Below, piece after piece: positions 52,243 to 61,293 of a DNA stretch of 64,000 bases. The translations under genes and the position numbers were made by a program. The notes under the pieces are model-generated. The model did not search any database. It saw only the letters and a program-made list of their open reading frames with translations, and was not told where the DNA came from. Position 1 is the first letter of the stretch; the number at the start of each line of letters is the position of its first letter. Source of the stretch: Berkiella sp050247135 (lineage in GTDB: Bacteria > Pseudomonadota > Gammaproteobacteria > Berkiellales > Berkiellaceae); contig JBFWUT010000012.1 in the NCBI GenBank assembly GCA_050247135.1, positions 1 to 64,000 of the forward strand, given 5' to 3'.

Positions 52243-53403
52243 CTAATCGTCCACTAAACTAAGACCCGATGCTCCCTTATCAGGAACGTGCAAGTTTGAG
52301 GCAGTAACAGGGACTTCAGATTCGTCATCTTTTGCAGAAACGCTTTTATCACTGAGGCTGATTTTAAGACGAAGGTTATTGCGGGAATCGGCATTACGCA
52401 ACGCATCTTCTAAGCTTATCTTCTTTTCAAAATAAAGTCGCTCTAGCGATTGATCGAAAGTTTGCATACCCAAATTATTTGATTTTTCCATGACTTCTTT
52501 GAGACCGTCAATTTCGCCTCGATTGATAAGAGAAACAACCAAAGGTGTGCCAAGCAGAATTTCAAAAGCAGCGACTCGTTTACCATCCAGTGTTGGGATG
52601 AGGCGCTGCGATATAATCGCCTTAATATTAAATGATAAATCCATGAGCAATTGATTTTTTCTGACATCTGGGAAAAAGTTGATGATCCGCTCGAATGCTT
52701 GGTTAGCATTGTTAGCATGCAGAGTAGATAAGCATAAGTGTCCGGTTTCTGCAAAAGCGATTGCGTGTTCCATGGTTTCTTGCGAGCGAATTTCCCCAAT
52801 CAAAATAACATCGGGCGCCTGGCGTAAGGTGTTTTTTAATGCTTCGTGATAACTGACCGTATCTAACCCTACTTCGCGTTGATTCACAATCGATTTCTTA
52901 TGCGTATGCACATATTCGATCGGGTCTTCAATCATAATGATATGACCTGCGCTATGTGAATTTCGGTAATCAATTAAGGAAGCTAGCGACGTCGATTTAC
53001 CACAACCTGTAGGACCGACAAATAACACTAAACCGCTTTTTTCCATAATAATATCAGATAAGATGGTTGGGATGCCGAGTTCTTCGATAGAGGGAATTAC
53101 AGTATGAATACGTCGGATTACCATGGCTACTTCATTACGTTGTATGAAGATATTGACGCGGAATCGTCCTAGCCCTGGCACCGACAAAGCCATGTTCATT
53201 TCTAAAGCACTTTCGAATAGCAAAGATTTTTCTTGACCCATAATGTTATAGGCAAGCTGTTTCACCTCTCCTACTTTCAGGGCATTTTCGCTGATAGGGT
53301 GAAGTTTTCCGTGCGCTTTGACAGAAGGAGGTGCACCTGTGCTTAGGTACAGATCAGAACCTTCGAGTTCCTTCATTTTAATAAGATAATCGTTAAGCGA
53401 CAT
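52243..53403 (-). CDS. pilU: type IV pilus retraction ATPase PilU
   Basis: A 386-residue hexameric ATPase of the PilT/PilU family. It has Walker A GPTGCGKSTSLASL, the Asp box (IEDPIEYVH), Walker B (VILIGEIRSQETM), the His box STLHANNANQAFERI and the C-terminal GMQTFDQSLERLYFEKKIS. PilU features are the acidic C-terminal tail and the absence of AIRNLIRE in the form usual for PilT. PilU cooperates with PilT in pilus retraction; no pilT lies beside it, so it may sit alone or near pilT outside the window. Confidence 0.9.
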   Translation of the reverse strand: MSLNDYLIKMKELEGSDLYLSTGAPPSVKAHGKLHPISENALKVGEVKQLAYNIMGQEKSLLFESALEMNMALSVPGLGRFRVNIFIQRNEVAMVIRRIHTVIPSIEELGIPTILSDIIMEKSGLVLFVGPTGCGKSTSLASLIDYRNSHSAGHIIMIEDPIEYVHTHKKSIVNQREVGLDTVSYHEALKNTLRQAPDVILIGEIRSQETMEHAIAFAETGHLCLSTLHANNANQAFERIINFFPDVRKNQLLMDLSFNIKAIISQRLIPTLDGKRVAAFEILLGTPLVVSLINRGEIDGLKEVMEKSNNLGMQTFDQSLERLYFEKKISLEDALRNADSRNNLRLKISLSDKSVSAKDDESEVPVTASNLHVPDKGASGLSLVDD

Positions 53404-53546
53404 TACTATCCTCAGAAACCAATAGAGACATTGCTATAATTCAGTTAAAGCAATCACTTAAAATATAGCCACAATTCTGATACTCTTGGGTAAATGGCTG
53501 AAGGTAAAGAAGGTGGTTTTTTCATCAATCCTGCTAGGAGTGAGTC

Positions 53547-54479
53547 ATGGATTTTGGTAGCGTCGCGTTTTTATTAGTGGTCTTAGCGTTTGTTGTGATT
53601 ATGATGGCCGTCAAGCAAGTTCCACAAGGCTATGAATGGACGGTTGAACGTTTTGGGCGTTATGTACAAACGTTGCATCCGGGTTTAACACTGATTGTGC
53701 CGTTTATTGATAAAATTGGCACCAAGCTGAATATGATGGAACAAGTGTTAGACATTCCATCGCAAGAAGTGATCACCAAAGACAATGCTATGGTCAAAGT
53801 CGACGGTATTTGTTTTTATCAAATCGTCGATGCCGCAAAAGCTGCTTATGAGGTTAGTGAACTTGATCGCGCTATTCGCAATTTAACAATGACTAACATA
53901 CGTACCGTGCTAGGTTCCATGCAACTGGATGAAGCGCTATCCAATCGTGATCATATCAACGTAAAGTTATTGGCGGTTGTTGATGAAGCAACTACACCTT
54001 GGGGAGTGAAAGTCACCAGAGTAGAGATCAAAGACATCAGCCCACCTAAGGACTTAGTAACCGCTATGGCAGCACAAATGAAAGCGGAACGAGAAAAGCG
54101 AGCACGCATTTTAGAAGCAGAAGGACATCGTGCTTCGGCTATTTTACGTGCCGAAGGTGAAAAACAAGCTGTAGTTTTGGATGCAGAAGGTCGCAAAGAG
54201 GCTGCTTTTCGTGATGCTGAGGCCCGCGAGCGTTTAGCACAAGCTGAAGCGAAGGCAACGGAAGTGGTTTCTCAAGCGATCTCGCAAGGCGATGTGAATG
54301 CAATCAATTATTTCGTTGCACAACGTTATGTTGATGCTTTAGGCAAAATTGCCAGCGCTGACAATCAAAAATTAATATTAATGCCTCTTGAGGCAGGCAG
54401 TGTCATTGGCTCCATCGCGGGGATTGGCGAAATTGCTAAACAAACGTTTGGTGCAAAAGCAAAGGATATTCCATCATGA
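53547..54479 (+). CDS. qmcA: SPFH/band-7 membrane protein QmcA-like
   Basis: A 310-residue protein with one N-terminal membrane helix (FLLVVLAFVVIMMAV) followed by an SPFH/band-7 domain (VPQGYEWTVERFGRYVQTLHPGLTLIVPFIDKI) and an Ala/Glu-rich coiled coil (about 170-240). It belongs to the QmcA class and is followed directly by nfeD with a 4-base overlap. The pair typically organises membrane microdomains. The start follows a GGAG site at 53536-53539. Confidence 0.93.
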   Translation: MDFGSVAFLLVVLAFVVIMMAVKQVPQGYEWTVERFGRYVQTLHPGLTLIVPFIDKIGTKLNMMEQVLDIPSQEVITKDNAMVKVDGICFYQIVDAAKAAYEVSELDRAIRNLTMTNIRTVLGSMQLDEALSNRDHINVKLLAVVDEATTPWGVKVTRVEIKDISPPKDLVTAMAAQMKAEREKRARILEAEGHRASAILRAEGEKQAVVLDAEGRKEAAFRDAEARERLAQAEAKATEVVSQAISQGDVNAINYFVAQRYVDALGKIASADNQKLILMPLEAGSVIGSIAGIGEIAKQTFGAKAKDIPS

Positions 54480-54925
54480 AAGATCTCTTTACCCACCTCG
54501 TATTTTGGCATTGGCTGGCGTTTGCATTAATTCTGGCCATTTTAGATGTGGTATTAGGGGTGAATTTCCTTTTTGTTTGGTGCGGACTCGCGGCGGCCCT
54601 CGTTGGCGTTTTGTTATTGTTGATTCCAAAATTAGGTTGGGAGCTACAATTTATTGTTTTTGGCATCGGTGTATTGGCCAGTTTGGTAGGCTGGAGAACG
54701 TTAAATAAACGAGCGGCTAAAAAAAGTGATCAACCGCAATTAAACCGCAGAGCGAGCCAATATATTGGCCGCACTTTCACTTTAGATGTACCGATTGTGA
54801 ATCATCGCGGCAAAGTGAGAGTGGATGATACACAATGGGTAGTTGAAGGTGCTGATATGGAAGTAGGTACGACAGTTAAAGTAGTCGGTGTCGATGGTGT
54901 CATCCTCAAAGTCGAAAAAGTGTAG
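54476..54925 (+). CDS. NfeD family membrane protein (short form)
   Basis: A 149-residue protein with three hydrophobic helices in the first 75 residues and a C-terminal OB-fold (YIGRTFTLDVPIVNHRGKVRVDDTQWVVEGADMEVGTTVKVVGVDGVILKVEK), the NfeD C-terminal domain. It lacks the protease domain of long NfeD, typical of the qmcA partner. It overlaps qmcA by 4 bases and precedes glnE by 6. Confidence 0.92.
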   Translation: MKDLFTHLVFWHWLAFALILAILDVVLGVNFLFVWCGLAAALVGVLLLLIPKLGWELQFIVFGIGVLASLVGWRTLNKRAAKKSDQPQLNRRASQYIGRTFTLDVPIVNHRGKVRVDDTQWVVEGADMEVGTTVKVVGVDGVILKVEKV

Positions 54926-54931
54926 CATAGC

Positions 54932-57826
54932 ATGCAAGCCAAGGATTGGCAGCAGCATCTTATTCGATTCTTACAGGCTCTTCCTCCCGAGCTTCATCAA
55001 GTATGTCAAGAAAACTGGCAGCAATATCGTCAAGCTGCCTTAAAACAAAATTATGAGATCCCTAATGACCAATGGTTTTTGATGAGCCTATGGAATATTT
55101 TAGCAGTCAGCGACTATGCGTTAAGTGTCTTTGTAAGACATCCTGAATTCCCTATCAAGATTTATCAATCGCTAAAAGACGCTTCTTTAGACGATGAGAC
55201 TGCTAAAAAAGAATGGCAACAGTACGCACCGCCATCTGACGACTTACCCTCTTTAATGCAAGCATTACGAGTGTATCGTCATTTTCAAATGACACGCATT
55301 TTATGGCGTTTGATTGCAGGTCACGATACCTTTGCGCAACATTTACAATCACTAGTCAGCGTAGCGGATACCATTATTGTAGCAACAGCCGATGCTCTTT
55401 ATGATTTATTGGCATTAGAATGGGGAATTCCCGTTAATGATAATGGTGAAAAACAACCGTTCATTGTCTTGGCTTTGGGCAAATTGGGCGGTAAAGAACT
55501 GAATTTTTCATCCGATGTTGATTTGGTATTTTGTTATCCACAATCGGGAGTGACTGTTGGTAAAGAACGCTCAATCTCCAATGAGCAATTTTTTACCAAA
55601 CTAGGGCAACATTTTATTAGAGTTCTATCAGAGGTCACTCAAGAGGGCTTTGTGTTCCGCGTCGATATGCGTCTGCGACCACACGGACAAAGTGGAAACT
55701 TAGTATTGAATTTTTCAGCATTAGAGAATTATTATCAATATCAAGGACGCGATTGGGAACGTTATGCCCTAGTCAAAGCGCGTGTGATTTCAACTGATAT
55801 CAATATGATAGAACAATTGCAAGCGCTGTTACAGCCGTTTGTCTATCGACGTTATTTGGATTATGGTGCATTTAGTTCACTTCGCGAGATGCGAGAATTG
55901 GTTGAAATGGAGGTTAAAAGAAAAAATAAAGAAAACGATCTCAAGTTGGGTAAGGGCGGGATAAGACAAATAGAATTTTTGACACAATCTATTCAGCTGA
56001 TCAGAGGTGGGAGAGAGCCTCAATTTAGAGAGCAAAATTTATTAAAAGCATTAAGCCTCATCGTGGCAGCAAAATACATTAAACAAGAAGATTATGAAGA
56101 GCTGCTTAATGCTTACCTTTTTTTACGCGAAGTAGAGCATTGTTTGCAAATGATAAATGATGCTCAGACACACGCCTTGCCTAAAAATCCTGTCGATAGA
56201 GCACGATTATATTCAATGATGGCTTTCTCAACCGAGGAGCTTTTTAAAAATACTTTAAAAAAACATACCATAAATGTGACAAAACATTTTAATCTCATTA
56301 CAAACACGCCTCATTCAAGCCATAATCAAAAAGACTCCATAGTAAGTCAGTATAAATTTCTGTGGACAAACTTAGATGATAAAGAGGCGGCGCTAGCTAT
56401 TTTGCAAACAACGAGTTATGAACAACCAGAGCTTGCTTATGAGCAATTAAGTTTTTTTAAAAATAGCCGATTAATCCAATCACTCAAAAAACAAGCAAGC
56501 GCAAGATTAGACAAGGTGATGCCCGCATTATTGTTGCTGTTGGCAAAAGAAGCATCAGCACTAACGTTATTATCAAGAATGTTGCGCTTGTTACGTTCGA
56601 TTGTGCGTCGTTCGGCTTATTTGGCATTACTCATTGAACAACCCCATATGCTCAAATTCTTGGTAACTATTTGTGGCGCGAGTGAGTGGATTTTAGTGCA
56701 GATCTGCTCTTATCCGGTTCTTTTAGATGAGTTGTTGAGTCCTCCGTCATGGCAAGAACTCACTAGCCGCAAATATCTAAAAAAGACTTTAACAGATCGC
56801 ATGCAATGGATTGATGCCAATGATTTAGAATCACAAATGGAACATTTGCGGCAATTTAAACTAGGATGTTTTCTATCACTGGCAGCACTGGAGTTGTTGA
56901 CGGACCAATCGTTGGATGTCACCTTGGCGCTCAGTGATATTACCGAGGTGATTTTGCAACAAGTCCACCATATTAGCTTAGATTTTATGATTAAACACTA
57001 TGAACTAAACGAGTCTATTGAAAGTATCAGCAAGCTAGTCCCCTTTGGCATTATTGCTTATGGTAAATTAGGTGCGAGAGAATTAAATTATGCCTCTGAC
57101 CTGGATCTCGTATTTCTTTATGATGCGATGGATGACAAGATCATATCAGGAAAATCAGCCCTTACGCCCGCAGAATTTAGTTTGCGGCTTGCTCAACGTA
57201 TTATTCACATGTTAAGCGTGCCGACAGCGACCGGTATACTCTATGAAGTTGATGTGCGCTTACGTCCGGCGGGTAGCGCAGGACTTCTCGTGAGCCATTT
57301 GAATGCGTACCGAACGTATCTTCATCAACATGCTTGGACATGGGAGCATCAAGCATTAATCAAAGCGCGTTGTATAATAGGGCCTAAAAACTTGCGTAAT
57401 GAATTTGAAGAATGTCGTGCACAGGTGCTAAAACAAAGACGATCAAAAACAAATTTAGTTAAAGACATTGAACAAATGCGTGAAAAAATGCATGAGCATC
57501 GTGTTGGTTCTTCACGACTTGATTTAAAAACCATGCCAGGGGGTATAGCCGATCTCGAATTTGTCGTCCAATTTCTGGTTTTGCAATATGCACATGATTA
57601 TCCTGAATTGCTAGAAGTGCGAAGCACGGTTAACTTATTGCCGTTATTAGCAGAGCTGAATCTACTTGATAAAAAGCATGCTCAGGATTTGCTAAGGATT
57701 TATAACCAATATCAAGTCTGTGCTCGTCGACATTTTTTACAGGCAGGAGAAGAGCTTAATGATTTTACTCAAGAGCGTGCCTTGGTTCGCGCGATATGTG
57801 ATCATATTTTCCAATTAGCGCTATAA
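54932..57826 (+). CDS. glnE: bifunctional glutamine synthetase adenylyltransferase/deadenylase GlnE
   Basis: A 964-residue enzyme controlling glutamine synthetase activity. Two nucleotidyltransferase-like domains are visible: ALGKLGGKELNFSSDVDLVFCY (deadenylase half, about 180-200) and AYGKLGARELNYASDLDLVFLY (adenylylation half, about 709-730), each with the G-x11-D-x-D active site. The GGIRQIEFLTQ and GGIADLEFVVQF helices follow each. Length fits the family (about 950). It is third in a qmcA-nfeD-glnE run and precedes ilvE, a common neighbour. Confidence 0.96.
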   Translation: MQAKDWQQHLIRFLQALPPELHQVCQENWQQYRQAALKQNYEIPNDQWFLMSLWNILAVSDYALSVFVRHPEFPIKIYQSLKDASLDDETAKKEWQQYAPPSDDLPSLMQALRVYRHFQMTRILWRLIAGHDTFAQHLQSLVSVADTIIVATADALYDLLALEWGIPVNDNGEKQPFIVLALGKLGGKELNFSSDVDLVFCYPQSGVTVGKERSISNEQFFTKLGQHFIRVLSEVTQEGFVFRVDMRLRPHGQSGNLVLNFSALENYYQYQGRDWERYALVKARVISTDINMIEQLQALLQPFVYRRYLDYGAFSSLREMRELVEMEVKRKNKENDLKLGKGGIRQIEFLTQSIQLIRGGREPQFREQNLLKALSLIVAAKYIKQEDYEELLNAYLFLREVEHCLQMINDAQTHALPKNPVDRARLYSMMAFSTEELFKNTLKKHTINVTKHFNLITNTPHSSHNQKDSIVSQYKFLWTNLDDKEAALAILQTTSYEQPELAYEQLSFFKNSRLIQSLKKQASARLDKVMPALLLLLAKEASALTLLSRMLRLLRSIVRRSAYLALLIEQPHMLKFLVTICGASEWILVQICSYPVLLDELLSPPSWQELTSRKYLKKTLTDRMQWIDANDLESQMEHLRQFKLGCFLSLAALELLTDQSLDVTLALSDITEVILQQVHHISLDFMIKHYELNESIESISKLVPFGIIAYGKLGARELNYASDLDLVFLYDAMDDKIISGKSALTPAEFSLRLAQRIIHMLSVPTATGILYEVDVRLRPAGSAGLLVSHLNAYRTYLHQHAWTWEHQALIKARCIIGPKNLRNEFEECRAQVLKQRRSKTNLVKDIEQMREKMHEHRVGSSRLDLKTMPGGIADLEFVVQFLVLQYAHDYPELLEVRSTVNLLPLLAELNLLDKKHAQDLLRIYNQYQVCARRHFLQAGEELNDFTQERALVRAICDHIFQLAL

Positions 57827-57830
57827 ATTG

Positions 57831-57846
57831 GGTGAGTAGCCTCACC
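57831..57846. terminator. short hairpin after glnE
   Basis: GGTGAG-TAGC-CTCACC, 6-bp stem, 5 bases after the glnE stop; no T run, so weak. Confidence 0.35.
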
Positions 57847-57918
57847 ATGATTGTGTTTTAGTCACAAACCGTTATACTCTTTGGCTCAAGATGCAGACAA
57901 TCTAAAAGGAACTGTTCG

Positions 57919-58848
57919 ATGACAATGTCTCAAAAAGATGGCTTTATTTGGTTTGATGGTCAATTGTTACCCTGGAAAGAAGCGAACATTCATGTATTAA
58001 CCCACAGTCTGCATTATGGGATGGGAATATTTGAAGGGCTGCGCGCCTACCCAACGGATAAAGGGCCTGCTATTTTTCGCCTACAAGAACACACGGATCG
58101 CTTTTTTCGATCAGCGCATATCATGAACATGCCAATGCCCTTTGATAAAAAAACGCTCAATGATGCTCAATGCGAAGTAATTGCTAAAAATAATTTATCA
58201 GCAGGCTACATTCGGCCGATTTGCTTCTATGGTAGTGAAGGAATGGGATTAAGAGCGGATAATTTAAAATCGCATGTTGCCATAGCTGCTTGGGAATGGG
58301 GTGCTTATTTGGGCAAAGAAGGATTAGAAAAAGGGATTAAAGTCCGCACCTCTTCCTATACCAGACATCATGTCAACATCATGATGTGCAAAGCAAAAGC
58401 GACAGGAAATTATGTTAACTCTATGCTAGCACTATCTGAGGCGCTCGCCAGCGGATGTGATGAAGCATTGCTCCTTGATCCCGAAGGATATGTAGCAGAG
58501 GGTAGCGGTGAGAATTTTTTCTTGGTCCGTAATGAGGTTCTTTATACCCCGCAGTTGACTTCCTGCTTAGAGGGCGTGACGCGTGCTACTATCATTACCT
58601 TTGCACAAGAGATGGGGCTTAAAGTGGAAGAGCGCTCCATTACGCGTGACGAAGTCTATGTTGCAGATGAATGCTTTTTTACTGGTACAGCCGCTGAGGT
58701 GACGCCTATTCGCGAAGTAGATGGGCGCAAAATTGGCAATGGCGCTCGGGGCCCTCTCACGGAACAACTACAAAATAAATATTTTGACCAAGTCTACGGA
58801 AGAAAAGTTAGTCATCCAGAATGGCTCACATACGTGAATGAACGGTAA
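57919..58848 (+). CDS. ilvE: branched-chain amino acid aminotransferase
   Basis: A 309-residue fold-type IV PLP enzyme for Leu, Ile and Val. It has HSLHYGMGIFEGLRAY, the PLP-Lys in MMCKAKATGNYVNSMLA, LDPEGYVAEGSGENFFLV, and FFTGTAAEVTPIREVDGR. Length matches IlvE (about 308). It has its own upstream gap after glnE and a strong terminator downstream. Confidence 0.95.
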   Translation: MTMSQKDGFIWFDGQLLPWKEANIHVLTHSLHYGMGIFEGLRAYPTDKGPAIFRLQEHTDRFFRSAHIMNMPMPFDKKTLNDAQCEVIAKNNLSAGYIRPICFYGSEGMGLRADNLKSHVAIAAWEWGAYLGKEGLEKGIKVRTSSYTRHHVNIMMCKAKATGNYVNSMLALSEALASGCDEALLLDPEGYVAEGSGENFFLVRNEVLYTPQLTSCLEGVTRATIITFAQEMGLKVEERSITRDEVYVADECFFTGTAAEVTPIREVDGRKIGNGARGPLTEQLQNKYFDQVYGRKVSHPEWLTYVNER

Positions 58849-58860
58849 CTCGTCGCATCA

Positions 58861-58889
58861 GCCCCTTATGGTACAATAAGGGGCATTTT
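58861..58889 (+). terminator. rho-independent terminator after ilvE
   Basis: Perfect 9-bp stem GCCCCTTAT / ATAAGGGGC with a 6-base loop followed by ATTTTG, 12 bases after the ilvE stop. Confidence 0.75.
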
Positions 58890-58910
58890 GTCATTAAAGA
58901 GAAAATCAGA

Positions 58911-59120
58911 ATGAGCTCAAGCGATAAAAAATTACCGGCGAGCAGCCAAAAGCAATATGAAGTTAGTAGCAAAGATTTGCCGTTGTCCTGTCCTATGCCT
59001 TCAATGGTACTTTGGAACGCTCATCCAAGGGTGTACTTACCAATTGAGAAAACTGGCAAAGCTAGTTGTCCGTATTGCGGGGCCGCTTTCGTTCTCACCG
59101 ACTTCGATAAGGTCTCTTAA
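58911..59120 (+). CDS. zinc-finger CHCC domain protein
   Basis: A 69-residue protein. The C-terminal two thirds match the zf-CHCC family: CPMPSMVLWNAHPRVYLP, then CPYCGAAFVL, giving the C-x(n)-H-x(n)-C-x2-C ligand set. These small proteins are common beside ilvE/waaF in gammaproteobacteria and relate to the respiratory complex I NDUFS6 fold; the bacterial role is unknown. The gene lies just beyond the ilvE terminator. Confidence 0.88.
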   Translation: MSSSDKKLPASSQKQYEVSSKDLPLSCPMPSMVLWNAHPRVYLPIEKTGKASCPYCGAAFVLTDFDKVS

Positions 59121-59218
59121 ACGAAGAAATGTTCTTTTTAACGCACCTTTTACTCCAAATTTGTGACAAAATCTGGTAGCTTTCTCTCTCGATGCCCGCG
59201 GTTTAAGAGGTCAAGTTT

Positions 59219-60229
59219 TTGGTGGATAAAACATTAATCATCGGCCCATCCTGGGTGGGCGACATGGTGATGGCACAAGCATTGTTTAAGGCAATCAAGC
59301 TTAACTTCCCGCACACAACTCTTGATGTTTTAGCGCCCGAGTGGAGTTGCGGTCTTACGGACCGCATGCCAGAAATCTCTGCGAGTATTCCTATGTCAAT
59401 TGCACATGGCGAGCTTGGTCTACAAAAAAGAAGGCAGTTGGCTAATAAAATAAAAGAAGAAAAATACCAGCGCTGTTTCGTCTTACCCAATTCCTGGAAG
59501 TCCGCCCTGATCCCTTTTTGGGCCCAGATCCCCAAGCGCATTGGTTGGCGCGGTGAATGGCGCTATGGGCTTTTAAATCAGATCCGAGTGTTGGATAAAA
59601 ATCGCTATCCCTTGATGGTTGATCGCTACATTGCTCTGGCATATGACAAAGGGGCTACGCTACCCTCACTTCGCCCTAGTCTTGTTGTGAATACGGATAA
59701 TGTGCAAAAAGCTTTAGCAACTTATCAGTTAGCAACAGATAAACCCATTTTGGTCTTGTGCCCAGGAGCAGAATTTGGTCCTTCAAAGCGTTGGCCTGAA
59801 GGATATTATGCAACATTAGCCAATCAATACTTAGCAAACGGTTGGCAAGTTTGGATTTTTGGCTCAGCCAAAGACAGCACGGTGGCAACACAGATCCAGA
59901 TGCAGACGCAAAATCAGTGTATTGATTTAACAGGGCGCACTACATTAGGTGATGCAATTGATTTAATGTCTCAAGCGAAATTGGTCGTAACCAATGACTC
60001 AGGTTTGATGCATATAGCGGCTGCGTTGAATATTCCCTTAGTAGCACTTTATGGCTCAACCTCGCCGGGGTTCACCCCGCCTTTAAGTGAGAAGGTCAGT
60101 ATTTTGCAGGAAGACATCGGCTGTAGTCCTTGCTTTAAAAGAACCTGTCCCTTGATGCATCATCAATGTATGCAGCAACTGTCTGTTAACAAAGTCTTAG
60201 AAGCAGCGCAATCGTTGGTTAATGCATGA
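59219..60229 (+). CDS. waaF: ADP-heptose:LPS heptosyltransferase II
   Basis: A 336-residue GT9 glycosyltransferase adding the second L,D-heptose to the LPS inner core. It has LIIGPSWVGDMVMAQALFK, NSWKSALIPFWAQIPKRIGWRGEWR, CPGAEFGPSKRWPEGYYA, TNDSGLMHIAAALNIPLVALYGSTSPGFTPP and the closing CPLMHHQCM motif. The start is a TTG at 59219 or the adjacent GTG at 59222, with GAGG 11 bases upstream of the latter. It begins an LPS core operon and overlaps waaC by 4 bases. Confidence 0.93.
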   Translation: MVDKTLIIGPSWVGDMVMAQALFKAIKLNFPHTTLDVLAPEWSCGLTDRMPEISASIPMSIAHGELGLQKRRQLANKIKEEKYQRCFVLPNSWKSALIPFWAQIPKRIGWRGEWRYGLLNQIRVLDKNRYPLMVDRYIALAYDKGATLPSLRPSLVVNTDNVQKALATYQLATDKPILVLCPGAEFGPSKRWPEGYYATLANQYLANGWQVWIFGSAKDSTVATQIQMQTQNQCIDLTGRTTLGDAIDLMSQAKLVVTNDSGLMHIAAALNIPLVALYGSTSPGFTPPLSEKVSILQEDIGCSPCFKRTCPLMHHQCMQQLSVNKVLEAAQSLVNA

Positions 60230-61293
60230 AAAAGGTTTTAATTATCAAAATGTCTTCAATGGGAGACGTCATTCATACCTTGCCCGCGTTAACCGATGCC
60301 CTTAATGCGGATCCTTCGATTCAATTTGATTGGGTGGTTGAACCCGGTTTTGCGCAAATACCGACTTGGCATAAAGCTGTAAGGAATGTGATCCACGCCC
60401 CCCTTCGTCGCCTGCGAAAGTCGCCATGGCAAGCGATAGTGAAAGGCGAATGGCAAGATTTTATTAAAGCATTGCGCCAAAACCGTTATGATCTCATTAT
60501 TGATGCCCAAGGTCTTCTTAAAAGTGCGCTAGTTGCATGGGGCGCTCAAGGAACATGTGCTGGTTTGCATTTTAAGAGTGCGCGTGAAAAATTAGCTAGC
60601 CTTTTTTATCGGCAGCGCATAGTGGTTCCTTGGCAACAACATGCAGTCGAGCGTGTTAGGCAGCTATTTGCAGGGGCGCTAAACTATCCGTTGCCAACAA
60701 CACCACCTCAATACGGTATTGACACAACACGTTTACCCACCCTGACATATGGTAGCAATACCATCATTTTTTTACATGGAACGACCTGGCCAACCAAGCA
60801 TTGGCCTCAATCCTTCTGGGAACAGCTTGCCTATTTGGTGGGGATGAGCGGGTTTCAGGTGCTGTTACCATGGGGTAATGAAATAGAACAGGCGCGAGCA
60901 AAAGCTATATTGCGTTATTGTGAAAACAATTCAGTTAGTATGCTTCCGATTGTGTTACCGAAGCATACATTAGCAGAACTAACGACATTATTGAGCCACG
61001 CAAATGGCGTTGTTGCAGTAGACACGGGATTAGGGCATATGGCGGCAGCCATGGCTTCGCCAACCGTTTCACTTTATGGTCCTACCTCTGCGCAACTTAC
61101 TGGGGCCTATGGTCCTTGGCAACATCATATCAAAAGCACTTTAGATTGCTCACCCTGTTTGAAACGTGAGTGTCGGCTTGGGGAAGAATTTAAAGTCACG
61201 CCCCCGTGCTTTGAGAGCATGACGCCAAGGTCGGTATGGCAAGATTTACAAAAACTGATGAAAGATTACCAAAAACAACATGTCAAATCCTAA
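60226..61293 (+). CDS. waaC: ADP-heptose:LPS heptosyltransferase I
   Basis: A 355-residue GT9 enzyme adding the first heptose to Kdo of the LPS core. It has LIIKMSSMGDVIHTLPALTDAL, LIIDAQGLLKSALVAWGA, LHGTTWPTKHWPQSFWEQLAYL, and VDTGLGHMAAAMASPTVSLYGPTSAQLTGAYG. It overlaps waaF by 4 bases at the start and waaL by 14 at the end. Confidence 0.94.
   Translation: MKKVLIIKMSSMGDVIHTLPALTDALNADPSIQFDWVVEPGFAQIPTWHKAVRNVIHAPLRRLRKSPWQAIVKGEWQDFIKALRQNRYDLIIDAQGLLKSALVAWGAQGTCAGLHFKSAREKLASLFYRQRIVVPWQQHAVERVRQLFAGALNYPLPTTPPQYGIDTTRLPTLTYGSNTIIFLHGTTWPTKHWPQSFWEQLAYLVGMSGFQVLLPWGNEIEQARAKAILRYCENNSVSMLPIVLPKHTLAELTTLLSHANGVVAVDTGLGHMAAAMASPTVSLYGPTSAQLTGAYGPWQHHIKSTLDCSPCLKRECRLGEEFKVTPPCFESMTPRSVWQDLQKLMKDYQKQHVKS

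Noticed and set aside
54388..54708. Alternative-frame reading across qmcA and nfeD
   Set aside because: Contains no conserved motif, and the two real genes are intact and overlap normally.
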